Shown: one piece after another, positions 55,998-64,000 of the stretch
Layout of the letters: each line of letters starts with the position of its first letter
Position numbering within the stretch: position 1 is the stretch's first letter
NCBI GenBank assembly: GCA_024707265.1
Contig: JANQAB010000002.1
Location: 1 to 64,000, forward strand
Direction: 5' to 3'
Source of the DNA: Sporocytophaga sp.
Lineage (GTDB): Bacteria; Bacteroidota; Bacteroidia; Cytophagales; Cytophagaceae
DNA length: 64,000 nucleotides
Notes under the pieces: generated by a model
Databases searched by the model: none
The model's input: only the letters and a program-made list of their open reading frames with translations
What the model was told of the DNA's origin: nothing
Translations under genes and position numbers: made by a program

Positions 55998-56849
55998 ATG
56001 AAAAAAATTAGTGTTATTTTATTAGGTTTGATGTTCGCATCAAACCTAATAATTGCTCAAGAGGCAGCTGAGGAAACTCCTGCAGCTGAAAATACAGGTT
56101 ATAACAAATTTTCTGTTAGACCTATACATGAGTCTGATATCATGTATAAGAAAACGATCATCAGAGCTCTTGACCTTAGAGAGAAACAGAATAAACCTTT
56201 GTTTTCTAAGAATAGAGAATTGACTCGTTTACTAATTGATGCTGTTCAAAGAGGAGATATAAAAGCATATGCTACTGATTCTCTTTATGATGGAAAAACT
56301 CTTACAATTGAAGAATTCAATGAGAGAATAAAAATGCCATCAGAGCAAGCTGAACTTAGTGCAGAAGAGTTAGAGATTATGAAGGCAAACGGGGAGGATA
56401 TTGCTGCTATTGGAGGTGGTCCTAACTATTATTTCCCAACTGATTTGTATCAGATGGAAATAAAAGAAGATATCATTTTTGATAAGCAAAGATCCAGATT
56501 GTACTATGATATTCATGCAATAACAGTGTACGTTCCTGCTGATCACCCTGCTAACATTAGAGGTATTCAGACTCCAATCGCTTCTTTTGAGTATAAAGAA
56601 TTAGTAAACAAACTTTTCAAGGATAATCCTAAAGCAATTTGGTTTAATCCTCAGAACGATCAGCAACATAAAAATCTTGCTGATGCATTTGAGTTACGTT
56701 TATTTAGCTCTTATATTATCAAAGTTTCTAACCCAAACGATGCATATTTGGTTGACATCTATGGTGGCGATCAGCAAAAAGGTATCATGGCTGCTCAATG
56801 GGCTGCTTTCGAGCTTCTTGAGTATGAGCACAACCTTTGGGAATTCTAA
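55998..56849 (+). CDS. gldN: Gliding motility / T9SS protein GldN
   Basis: The 283-residue protein has a signal peptide (about 1-20, VILLGLMFASNLIIAQ), a low-complexity acidic linker (EAAEETPAAENTG), then the GldN domain with SVRPIHESDIMYKKTIIRAL, REKQNKPLFSKNRELTRLL and PADHPANIRGIQTPIASFEY. GldN binds GldK to form the large periplasmic ring. It is 18 bp after gldM and ends the cluster at a strong bidirectional terminator. Confidence 0.93.
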   Translation: MKKISVILLGLMFASNLIIAQEAAEETPAAENTGYNKFSVRPIHESDIMYKKTIIRALDLREKQNKPLFSKNRELTRLLIDAVQRGDIKAYATDSLYDGKTLTIEEFNERIKMPSEQAELSAEELEIMKANGEDIAAIGGGPNYYFPTDLYQMEIKEDIIFDKQRSRLYYDIHAITVYVPADHPANIRGIQTPIASFEYKELVNKLFKDNPKAIWFNPQNDQQHKNLADAFELRLFSSYIIKVSNPNDAYLVDIYGGDQQKGIMAAQWAAFELLEYEHNLWEF

Positions 56850-56876
56850 GAAATATCTGACAATAGGAATTATAAT

Positions 56877-56905
56877 AAAAAAGGAGGTGTACAACCTCCT
56901 TTTTT
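56877..56905. terminator. Bidirectional terminator between gldN and uvrC
   Basis: A perfect 12-bp stem AAAAAAGGAGGT / ACCTCCTTTTTT with a 5-nt loop, A-rich on one side and T-rich on the other, serves both convergent genes. Confidence 0.9.
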
Positions 56906-56907
56906 AT

Positions 56908-58716
56908 TTATTGATCTTCTTCTTTTTTACTTTCCTTTTCACCAGATAGATTTAGTAGAACAAGCTCTGCTTTTGATTTCCCGACTATTTCTGTCAGCTC
57001 TTCAACGGTAGCTTGTCGAATCTTATTTACGGAGCCAAAATGGCTTACCAACTTTTGAAATGTAGATTCTCCAACTCCTTTTATAGAAGCTAGTTTACTT
57101 TTAGCTAAAGTACTTTTACTTCTTTTAGTTCTGTGAAATGTTATCGCAAATCTGTGGGCTTCATTTCTAATTTGCTGGATTATTTTTAAAGATTCTGATT
57201 TTTTGTCTATATACAAGGGGAGGCTGTCATCTGGATAATAGATTTCCTCTAATCTTTTGGCAATACCTACAATTGGAATTTTTCCATATAATTCCAGCTC
57301 CTGTAAAGCCTGGCACGCTGCGGAAAGTTGCCCCTTACCTCCATCGACTACTATCAGATTTGGAAGTGGTAGTCCTTCTTCTAAAACCCTTTTATACCTT
57401 CGGTGTACAATTTCATGCATGCTGTCAAAGTCATTGGGACCAATAACAGTCTTTATATTATAATGTCGATAATCTTTTTTCGAAGGTTTTGCATTTTTAA
57501 AGACAACCATTGACGCGACTGGATTTGTCCCCTGTATGTTAGAATTATCAAAGCATTCGATATGAAATGGCTTTTCTTTTAATCTTAAATCTTCTTGCAT
57601 TGTATTGAGTATCCTTAAATCTCTTTCATTATTAGAGATGGTTTTACTCATTTGGAATGCTATATTATTTAGAGAAAGATCCAGAAGCTTTTTCTTATCG
57701 CCAATTGATGGAACTGCAATTTTCAATTCATCTATTTCTACCGGAATATTGGCTATTATATCTCTGGTGGTGACTTCCATTTCTTCCCTGATACTGATAA
57801 TTGCTAGCTTTAGTAGATCTTCATCCGTTTCATCAAGTTTCTTTTTGATTTCTATGTTTTTTGTTTGAAGAATTGCCCCGTTTACTATATGCAGGTAATT
57901 TATGAATGCATTTTTATCAAGACTTTTGATAGTAAAAACATCCAGATCAGTTATTTTGGGATTAACGATAACAGAGCTTGTTTGGAACTTTTCAAGTAAA
58001 TCAAGTTTGAGTTTTAATTTGTGGGCTTTTTCAAACTCAAGAGTTTCAGCTGCGACTTGTATCTGTTCTCTATAAAAAGTTTTAACTACTGTAATATTCC
58101 CTTTAAGGATTTGGTGCGCTTTATCTATATTTTCTGAGTAAACGTCCTCTGTAACTAAGCCCTCACATGGGCCTTTACAGTTTCCGATGTGATACTCCAG
58201 ACATACTTTGTATTTTCCATCATTTACATTTTTCTCGGAAAGATTGAAGTTACAGGTTCGTATAAAAAATAGTTTATGTATCAGGTCAAGAACGCTGTTC
58301 ATAGCCTTCACACTTGTATATGGGCCGTAGTATGTCCCTAAAGATTTATCAAATGTCCTTGTAGCTATAACCCTGGGAAAGCGTTCACGAGATACATATA
58401 TGTAAGGATATGTCTTATCATCCTTCAAAAGTATATTATACTTTGGCTGATTATTCTTGATAAGACTGTTTTCAAGAAGAAGGGCGTCAAACTCTGTGTT
58501 TACAATGGTAAACTCAAGCCTTCTTATCTGGCTGACAAGCTTTCGGGTTTTATTGTCGACACCTGCATTTTTATTAAAGTAGTTTGAAACTCTTTTTTTA
58601 AGAGACTTAGCCTTTCCTACATATATAAGTTCTCCTTCTTCACTGAAGAACTTATATATACCAGGTTGGTCCGGTAGACCTTTAATTTGATCTCTTACCT
58701 CCTCACTTTCCGCCAT
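56908..58716 (-). CDS. uvrC: UvrABC excinuclease subunit C
   Basis: The 602-residue protein has an N-terminal GIY-YIG nuclease (LPDQPGIYKFFSEEGELIYV, then GKAKSLKKRVSNYF), a central UVR motif for UvrB binding (AAETLEFEKAHKLKLKLDLL near 205), an RNase H-like 5' nuclease (HIECFDNSNIQGTNPVASMV, LIVDGGKGQLSAA) and C-terminal helix-hairpin-helix repeats (LASIKGVGESTFQKLVSHFG). It makes the dual incisions in nucleotide excision repair. It lies 10 bp after the PBP gene, so sprE, the PBP and uvrC probably share a transcript. Confidence 0.96.
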   Translation of the reverse strand: MAESEEVRDQIKGLPDQPGIYKFFSEEGELIYVGKAKSLKKRVSNYFNKNAGVDNKTRKLVSQIRRLEFTIVNTEFDALLLENSLIKNNQPKYNILLKDDKTYPYIYVSRERFPRVIATRTFDKSLGTYYGPYTSVKAMNSVLDLIHKLFFIRTCNFNLSEKNVNDGKYKVCLEYHIGNCKGPCEGLVTEDVYSENIDKAHQILKGNITVVKTFYREQIQVAAETLEFEKAHKLKLKLDLLEKFQTSSVIVNPKITDLDVFTIKSLDKNAFINYLHIVNGAILQTKNIEIKKKLDETDEDLLKLAIISIREEMEVTTRDIIANIPVEIDELKIAVPSIGDKKKLLDLSLNNIAFQMSKTISNNERDLRILNTMQEDLRLKEKPFHIECFDNSNIQGTNPVASMVVFKNAKPSKKDYRHYNIKTVIGPNDFDSMHEIVHRRYKRVLEEGLPLPNLIVVDGGKGQLSAACQALQELELYGKIPIVGIAKRLEEIYYPDDSLPLYIDKKSESLKIIQQIRNEAHRFAITFHRTKRSKSTLAKSKLASIKGVGESTFQKLVSHFGSVNKIRQATVEELTEIVGKSKAELVLLNLSGEKESKKEEDQ

Positions 58717-58726
58717 GATTCAATCT

Positions 58727-61018
58727 CTAAAATTCGACAGGCAATACTTGCTGGTGTTTGTGCTGAAGAGTGTCTGAGTGTACAGAACTCTTTTCTTTAT
58801 ATCTTTTGCAATCTATCTCAACATTTAGTTTAGAAGGACGCGGAAAGCGTTCTTTAACGAGGCCTAATGTAGAATCTGCAAATACCTTTTTCATGAAAAT
58901 AGCCCAAAGTGGCATTGCCATTCTTGCCCCTTGGCCGAGATCCATAGTTCTGAAGTGAATACATCTGTCATCTCCTCCGACCCAGGCTCCGGCAACTAAT
59001 TTTGGAGTAATGCCCATAAACCAGCCGTCCGAATAATTTTGTGTAGTTCCAGTTTTCCCTCCGATTTCATACCCATTCCATAAAAGCCCATATTTATTTA
59101 AGCCGAGAGCCGTTCCTCCTTTTTCTTCTGTCGCTCCTTTTAGCATGTGTACCATTAGATAGGCAGTTTCCTCATCAAATACTTCAACGCTTTTGGGTAT
59201 GAACTCCTGTAAAACATTTCCATTCTTGTCTTCAATTTTTGTAATGAAAAAAGGTTCAGTCCAAAAGCCATTGTTGACAAAAGTGCTGTAAGCACCGACA
59301 AGTTCATAAATTGAAACATCACTTACTCCGAGACAAAGAGCTGGTACAGGATCCAGTGGGCTTGTAATTCCCATTCTTTTAGCATTGTTTACTACCACCT
59401 GAGGCCCGACTTCCTTCATCAGGTTAGCAGTAATGGAATTAATTGAATTGGCCATAGCCTTTCGAAGTGTATACATCTCTCCAGTGAAGCCTTCCCCATT
59501 ACTGTTCTGCGGTGTCCAGGTCTGGTTTACGTCTGCGGTTGGAAATGTTACCGGAAGGTCAGGTAATTCATAACATGGAGAATAGCCAAGATCAATAGCT
59601 GAAGCATACACAAACGGTTTAAATGTTGAACCTGGCTGTCTTTTACCTTGCTTTACGTGATCATATTTAAAATGCTTATGATCTATTCCTCCTACCCATG
59701 CTTTTATATATCCTGAATGTGGATCCATAGCCATAAACCCGCAATGAAGAAAATGCTTATAATATTTGATTGAGTCTATAGGAGACATCAAAGTATCTAT
59801 TTCTCCATTCCAGCTGAAGATCTTCATTTTGATAGGGGTCTTCATTACTTTCATGATCTTTACTGTATCATTTCCATATTGAAGTTTCAAATTACGATAC
59901 CTTTCAGATCTTTTAGCAGCAGTCTCTATAAAATTAGGAATAACTTTTCCTTGCTCATCTGTCCATGGACTTTTACCTTTCCAGTGTTCAAAGAATTTAC
60001 GTTGTTCTTCTTTCATGTGGGAACCAACCGATTCTTCCGCATATTTTTGCATCTTGGAATCGAGTGTCGTATATATTTTTAACCCGTCTGAATATAGATC
60101 CAGACCTCTTTCCCTGCACCAGGGAATAAGGTAGGATGTAATTAAGCTTCTGAAGTAGGTAGCAGATCCTTTATTATGGTTTTCAACATTATAATCTAAT
60201 GCAATAGGAAGTTTTTTAATTGAGTCAGCTTTGGAGGAAGTCAGATATCCGTATTTTGCCATCTGATTGATTACAGTATTTCTTCTGGATGTAGATGAAT
60301 CAGGATTATAAACCGGACTATAGGTTGTTGGAGCTTTCAGCAGACCTACAAGAACGGAAGCTTCTTCAATTTTTAGACTATCAGGTGTGGTATTAAAAAA
60401 GGTTTTTGATGCTACTTCTATACCAAAAGAATTACTTCCGAAATCCACTGTATTCAGATACATGGTCATGATTTCTTTTTTGGTATATGCTCTTTCTATC
60501 TGTACTGCAGTTATCCATTCCTTGGTTTTGAAAATTACCTTTCCAAGGGAACCTTTGCTTAATTTTCCTTTGTATAGAGCACTTCTGGTTTGAAATAAAT
60601 TTTTGGCGAGCTGTTGCGATAGGGTACTTCCTCCTCCTGAGTGTCTTTGACCTAATATAATTGTCTTAAAAAAAACTCTGCCCATTCCTCTTAAGTCAAT
60701 ACCGGAATGTTCTTCAAATCTTGAATCTTCTGTTGCAGTTAAAGCATTTACAAGATTGGGGGAAAGTTTTTCATATTCTACCGGGGTTCTGTTTTCTTTA
60801 AAGTATTTTCCCAACAAGACATTATCAGCGGTGTAAAGCTCCGATGCAACTTCACTTTTGGGATTTTCCAAAGCTTCTAAGCTTGGCATAGGACCGAATA
60901 GTCCTAAAAAATTAATAGAAACGAAATACACATAAAGTACTAAACTGCCGACACCGACAATAAAACCGATCCAGATAGTTTTGATAAATGCGGATATAAA
61001 GAAATTGCTTTTGCTCAT
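58727..61018 (-). CDS. Class A penicillin-binding protein (PBP1A type)
   Basis: 763 residues from Met at 61018 (MSKSNFFISAF); an ATG at 61063 lies inside sprE and is unlikely. It has a TM anchor (about 12-36), a GT51 domain with TATEDSRFEEHSGIDLRGM and GGGSTLSQQLAKNLF, and a transpeptidase domain with SxxK in QPGSTFKPFVY, SxN in MANSINSITANLM and KTG in GGKTGTTQNYSDGWFMG. It both polymerises and crosslinks peptidoglycan. Starts 1 bp after the sprE stop. The C-terminus is short and basic without extra domains. Confidence 0.94.
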   Translation of the reverse strand: MSKSNFFISAFIKTIWIGFIVGVGSLVLYVYFVSINFLGLFGPMPSLEALENPKSEVASELYTADNVLLGKYFKENRTPVEYEKLSPNLVNALTATEDSRFEEHSGIDLRGMGRVFFKTIILGQRHSGGGSTLSQQLAKNLFQTRSALYKGKLSKGSLGKVIFKTKEWITAVQIERAYTKKEIMTMYLNTVDFGSNSFGIEVASKTFFNTTPDSLKIEEASVLVGLLKAPTTYSPVYNPDSSTSRRNTVINQMAKYGYLTSSKADSIKKLPIALDYNVENHNKGSATYFRSLITSYLIPWCRERGLDLYSDGLKIYTTLDSKMQKYAEESVGSHMKEEQRKFFEHWKGKSPWTDEQGKVIPNFIETAAKRSERYRNLKLQYGNDTVKIMKVMKTPIKMKIFSWNGEIDTLMSPIDSIKYYKHFLHCGFMAMDPHSGYIKAWVGGIDHKHFKYDHVKQGKRQPGSTFKPFVYASAIDLGYSPCYELPDLPVTFPTADVNQTWTPQNSNGEGFTGEMYTLRKAMANSINSITANLMKEVGPQVVVNNAKRMGITSPLDPVPALCLGVSDVSIYELVGAYSTFVNNGFWTEPFFITKIEDKNGNVLQEFIPKSVEVFDEETAYLMVHMLKGATEEKGGTALGLNKYGLLWNGYEIGGKTGTTQNYSDGWFMGITPKLVAGAWVGGDDRCIHFRTMDLGQGARMAMPLWAIFMKKVFADSTLGLVKERFPRPSKLNVEIDCKRYKEKSSVHSDTLQHKHQQVLPVEF

Positions 61019-61019
61019 G

Positions 61020-63631
61020 TTACTTCTTATAATGTTCCTCAAAGAAATTAAGGTAACTTTCAAGTTTTTTGTATCTGTTGAACAGGGAAAAATTCTCCTC
61101 TGTTATTACAAATAAGTCATATTTTAGGTTCTTGGTTTCGGATTGAAAAGGCTGAAAATTTTTAATTTGAGTGTAATATATCATTCCTCCTGATTTATCC
61201 ACCAGGGTTTTTATGCTTATTAAATTTAGGGTATCATTTAATTGGACCACTTCAGTCTGAATCTCACCTGGTTTGTAATGTTCCCCATTGTATTTCTTCA
61301 AAGCGTTGACAATTTTGACAGGTTTCAGGTTTTTGCCATGAACGGCCACTATAAACATGTGAGGCTTATCTTTTACATCGGTTTTATATTTAACTTGGTC
61401 TTCATTCAAAGTTTTACCACCTGTTGATGCTAGTTTAATATATTCTTCCGTTGATGCCAGAAGTTCTTTTGCTTTTGGAAGAAGTACACTTTCTTTCTGA
61501 TTTGCTATGAACTCTTCCAGCTTTCCTTTATAAATAAGGGCGTTTTTAGTCTGTCCGATGACTAAAATTTCAAGTAATTGGAGTTTGTCCTCAATGTCAT
61601 TTTCCTTATAAGCCACCCTGATTGCTTTGATTGCAGAATCTGCATCGAAGAATCTTTCAGCTTTGTAAAGGTTATAAGCATCTCGATACAACTTGTTAAT
61701 ATGCTGGCTGGTCTCCTTTGTTTCTGCCAAATAATTAGGGTTGCGGATCAGTTTGGAATAAATAGAGTTGGGAAACTCTTCATGCAGCATAGCGGCATAG
61801 TTTTCAAACTTTGGATCAGGCTTTTCTTTGTAAAGGAGATACAGAAAATATAAAACTTCGGATTTAAGTTTTGAAGCCGGAAACCTTGTCAAATGTTTCT
61901 CAAATGATTTTATGGCATTGCCTTTTTCATCAAGTTTCTGATCATAAATTTTCCCTACATTATATAATGCATTTTCAACTTTCAGTAAGGATGCAGCTTT
62001 TGCTTCATCTGAAAAAGGAATTTCTTTGTAATATTTAGTCTTGTCTACTTTCGCTTCTTTCTCCTCTTTTTCTTTTGACTCTAGTGCAATATCTGAAGAA
62101 TCTGCATCTTGATTTTCACTGTTATCTGTATTATCCTGTACAGCTTCTTTTGTGGACCGTCTCCAGTTGTCTTCTAGTTTCCTTTGTCCCCAACGTTTCA
62201 CGAATTCTGATTTTCCTCGTGTTATGGACGCTTCATTGTAATAGTGCCATGTACTTTCTCCCCCACCTGGGACGGAGTTTGATCCATTGTTATTATTGTT
62301 GGATGCATTTTTTCGCTGCAATAGCTTTTTCTCTTGCCTCTGCTTTCTTTAAATCTTCTTTTTCTTTTTCAATTACCTTATCGATATGCTTGGCAAGTGT
62401 AATACTGTCCATTGTTGCAATCCTCAGTAGACTGTCCTCTTTTTGGATAATTCTTAACTGAGTAACAAAATCCTGAAGAACTTCCTGTCTGGCAGCAATA
62501 AGTCTGTAGCGCTTGTCTTTCTTATCCATTAGAGCTATCGTGCTGTCATAATATAATTTGGAAGTTTCAAAATCCTGAAGTTTTTCATAGTGAATTTCAG
62601 CGAGCATCAGATATGAAGATGCTTTTTGATAGTTGTTCCCCGCACTTGCAGCAACTGACTTTTGCAGGTATTCAATGGTTCCAGGGAGATGTCCTTGTTT
62701 GAACTCAAACTTGGCCATCTCATAATATATTTTGTCTTTATATTCCTGATTTTTTAGATCTTTCAGGAGTTTTTTGAAATATTTTTCAATTCTTTTTTTA
62801 TCGCCCGATTTCGAAAGGTTTGTTACCTGAGCCATATAAAGCCTGGTATAGAAGGAAAGTTCATATGGAGGATTGTGTTTTAGAACAGCCTTGTAATTTT
62901 GATAGGAATCTTTATCGTTATTCAGTAATTGATGTATTTGTCCGATTATAAAATGTACTCTGGATTTAACATCTTTTTTCTTTATGAGGGGTCTTGCGGC
63001 TTCAAGGTCTTTGAGGGCTTCTTTATACCTTTCCTGCATTATAAAATACTGAGCTCTGGTAAGGAGGTATTCCCTTTGGTTGGTAGAGTTCATTTTTTTC
63101 CTTTTTAAGGAAATAATTTACGCTATTTACATAGTCAAAATTCTGAGCTGTCAGAAAAAGTCTCATAAGGTGAATAATCGCCTCATGTCTTGCGACTGGA
63201 TCTTTGCTTTTCGAGTTGACATATTTGTATGTTTCTATCGCCTGGGGCCATTCTCCTTTGTAAAATTTTACCTTTCCGACCAAAATATAGCAATCATCAA
63301 CCCATTTACTGTTTTTGTGTTTTTGAATAGGAAGGGAGGCCTTTTTAAAAATATCTTCAAGAAGTTGCTGCTGAGCTTTCAGTTTGTTGGTATCCGGTAA
63401 TGCAAGAACATGAATAACTTTATTGTAGTCATCAAGCCTGGCTTCATCGATTTTTTTATCTACCTGCTTCATTCGCTCTCTCGCAAGGAAATAAGCATTG
63501 TCGCGCGCAGTGAGGTTATGGTAGCTTTTGCTCACAAAGGAATTACTTTCAGGAGAGCATGAAAAGGCCATAAAACCAACAAGCAGGCAAAATATTTTGA
63601 TATGAATTGATTTCGTTTCCAAAAAAATCAA
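61020..63631 (-). CDS. sprE: SprE/PorW-type TPR lipoprotein of the type IX system, split at two places
   Basis: Three overlapping frames (63023-63631, 62293-63093, 61020-62321) join into one protein of about 869 residues if one base is removed from the run of seven A at 63093-63099 (KKEK-MNSTNQREYLL) and from the run of six A at 62308-62313 (AIAAK-NASNNNNNGSNS), coding strand. A lipobox (MAFSC) follows the signal peptide. SYHNLTARDNAYFLARERMK matches SprE/PorW, followed by TPR-like helical repeats, an Asn/Gly-rich linker, then GESTWHYYNEAS and a C-terminal domain (VAVHGKNLKPVKIVNALKKY). PorW/SprE links the GldK/N ring to the SprA translocon. The identification rests on the N-terminal motif, size and TPR content. 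Confidence 0.85.
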
Positions 63632-63707
63632 ATTGTTTAATTTAAATAAATTCGAATAAAATAATTATAATGTAAGCTCGTAATAATAATAATTCTGAAA
63701 TATAATT

Positions 63708-64000
63708 TTGAAACACAGAAAAACACTTTATCACTGGTTAACGAACAGATTTCTGCTAATTATCAGAAATGAAGAAAATTTTGCAGAAAAACGAACATTT
63801 AGTTTCACTTATGCGAAATTAATTGTTTTCTGCTCAATTTTTTTATTTCTGGTTTTTTCCCTGTGCTTTTATTTAAGTACAACTTTGTTAGCCTCTTTTT
63901 TTGACCCGACTCATAAGCAGATTGTGTTAAATAAAAAGATAATTGCACTTTCTGCTAAAGTGGACAGTCTAACGACGGAGATGGAGCAAAAAGCTGCATT
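63708..64000 (+). CDS. M23-peptidase-type protein, N-terminal part (runs off the window)
   Basis: From a TTG at 63708 the frame is open to the window end (about 97 codons); an in-frame stop lies 10 bp upstream and no ATG fits. It reads a basic N-terminus (KHRKTLYHWLTNRFLLIIRN), then EENFAEKRTFSFTYAKL, one TM segment (about 46-66) and DPTHKQIVLNKKIIALSAKV leading into a coiled coil. This layout is typical of the N-terminus of Bacteroidota M23-family (LytM) peptidases often found divergent from sprE. The peptidase domain itself is outside the window. Confidence 0.65.
   Translation, partial: MKHRKTLYHWLTNRFLLIIRNEENFAEKRTFSFTYAKLIVFCSIFLFLVFSLCFYLSTTLLASFFDPTHKQIVLNKKIIALSAKVDSLTTEMEQKAA

Noticed and set aside
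58727-61063. PBP start at 61063 with 15 extra residues
   Set aside because: The extra residues lie inside the sprE coding end; the Met at 61018 follows the sprE stop by 1 bp and gives a normal PBP N-terminus.

Overview
The window is AT-rich DNA from a gliding member of the Bacteroidota, most likely of the order Cytophagales (a Cytophaga or Sporocytophaga type; this is inferred from gene content, not from a search). The main evidence is a gldK-gldL-gldM-gldN cluster preceded by a PorP/SprF-type gene, an SprE/PorW-type TPR lipoprotein, Bacteroidota-restricted families (DUF4271 next to hemD), and a promoter of the Bacteroidota form TTG/TTTG - TAnnTTTG in front of a tRNA.

Region 1-14397 is a giant inverted duplication. 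A left arm (1-6670) and a right arm (7753-14397) are near-identical reverse complements around a 1.1 kb core of broken insertion sequences. Each arm carries tRNA-Gly(GCC), tRNA-Leu(TAA), a ureohydrolase-family protein, an RDD membrane protein, a DUF3108 lipoprotein, a DUF486 membrane protein, a MoxR ATPase, a DUF805 protein and small unknown genes. The arms differ by small indels and substitutions, so a given gene is often intact in one arm and frameshifted in the other. The right arm continues into the rest of the window and is probably the native locus. The left arm may be an assembly fold-back or a true IS-linked duplication.

Region 14.0-24.2 kb holds housekeeping genes: a TIGR01777 epimerase, a LOG-family protein, a lytic transglycosylase, uvrA followed by an imperfect tandem duplication, and a type II NADH dehydrogenase that converges on a small secreted-protein gene through a shared palindrome. 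A membrane-anchored coiled-coil protein and a nested inverted-repeat element follow.

Region 24.2-32.0 kb is a metal-resistance type module: an OmpR-family regulator, its histidine kinase, and a CzcC/CzcB/CzcA-type RND efflux system. Boxes of the form TTTTAA repeated at an exact 11-bp period lie in front of the efflux genes and again about 3.4 kb upstream, in front of the coiled-coil gene. They are candidate regulator sites.

Region 32.1-42.7 kb (minus strand) carries the bacterial alpha-2-macroglobulin/PBP1C pair, an outer-membrane-like protein and an M1 metallopeptidase. Region 42.7-51.0 kb has a GH15 glycosidase, a TerB-like protein, HemW, a BamA/TamA-type outer membrane protein, a WecA-type transferase, a DUF4271 protein and HemD. 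Region 51.1-56.9 kb is the type IX secretion/gliding core. Region 56.9-63.6 kb (minus strand) is sprE, a class A PBP and uvrC, with the start of an M23-peptidase-type gene diverging at the right edge.

A cross-cutting observation is that five breaks in four otherwise well-conserved genes (alpha-2-macroglobulin, M1 peptidase, gldM, and sprE twice), plus the histidine-kinase 3' end, are each repaired by removing exactly one base from an A or T run. Together with the arm-to-arm differences, this points to homopolymer sequencing error as the first explanation. Poly(A) slippage is the more interesting alternative.
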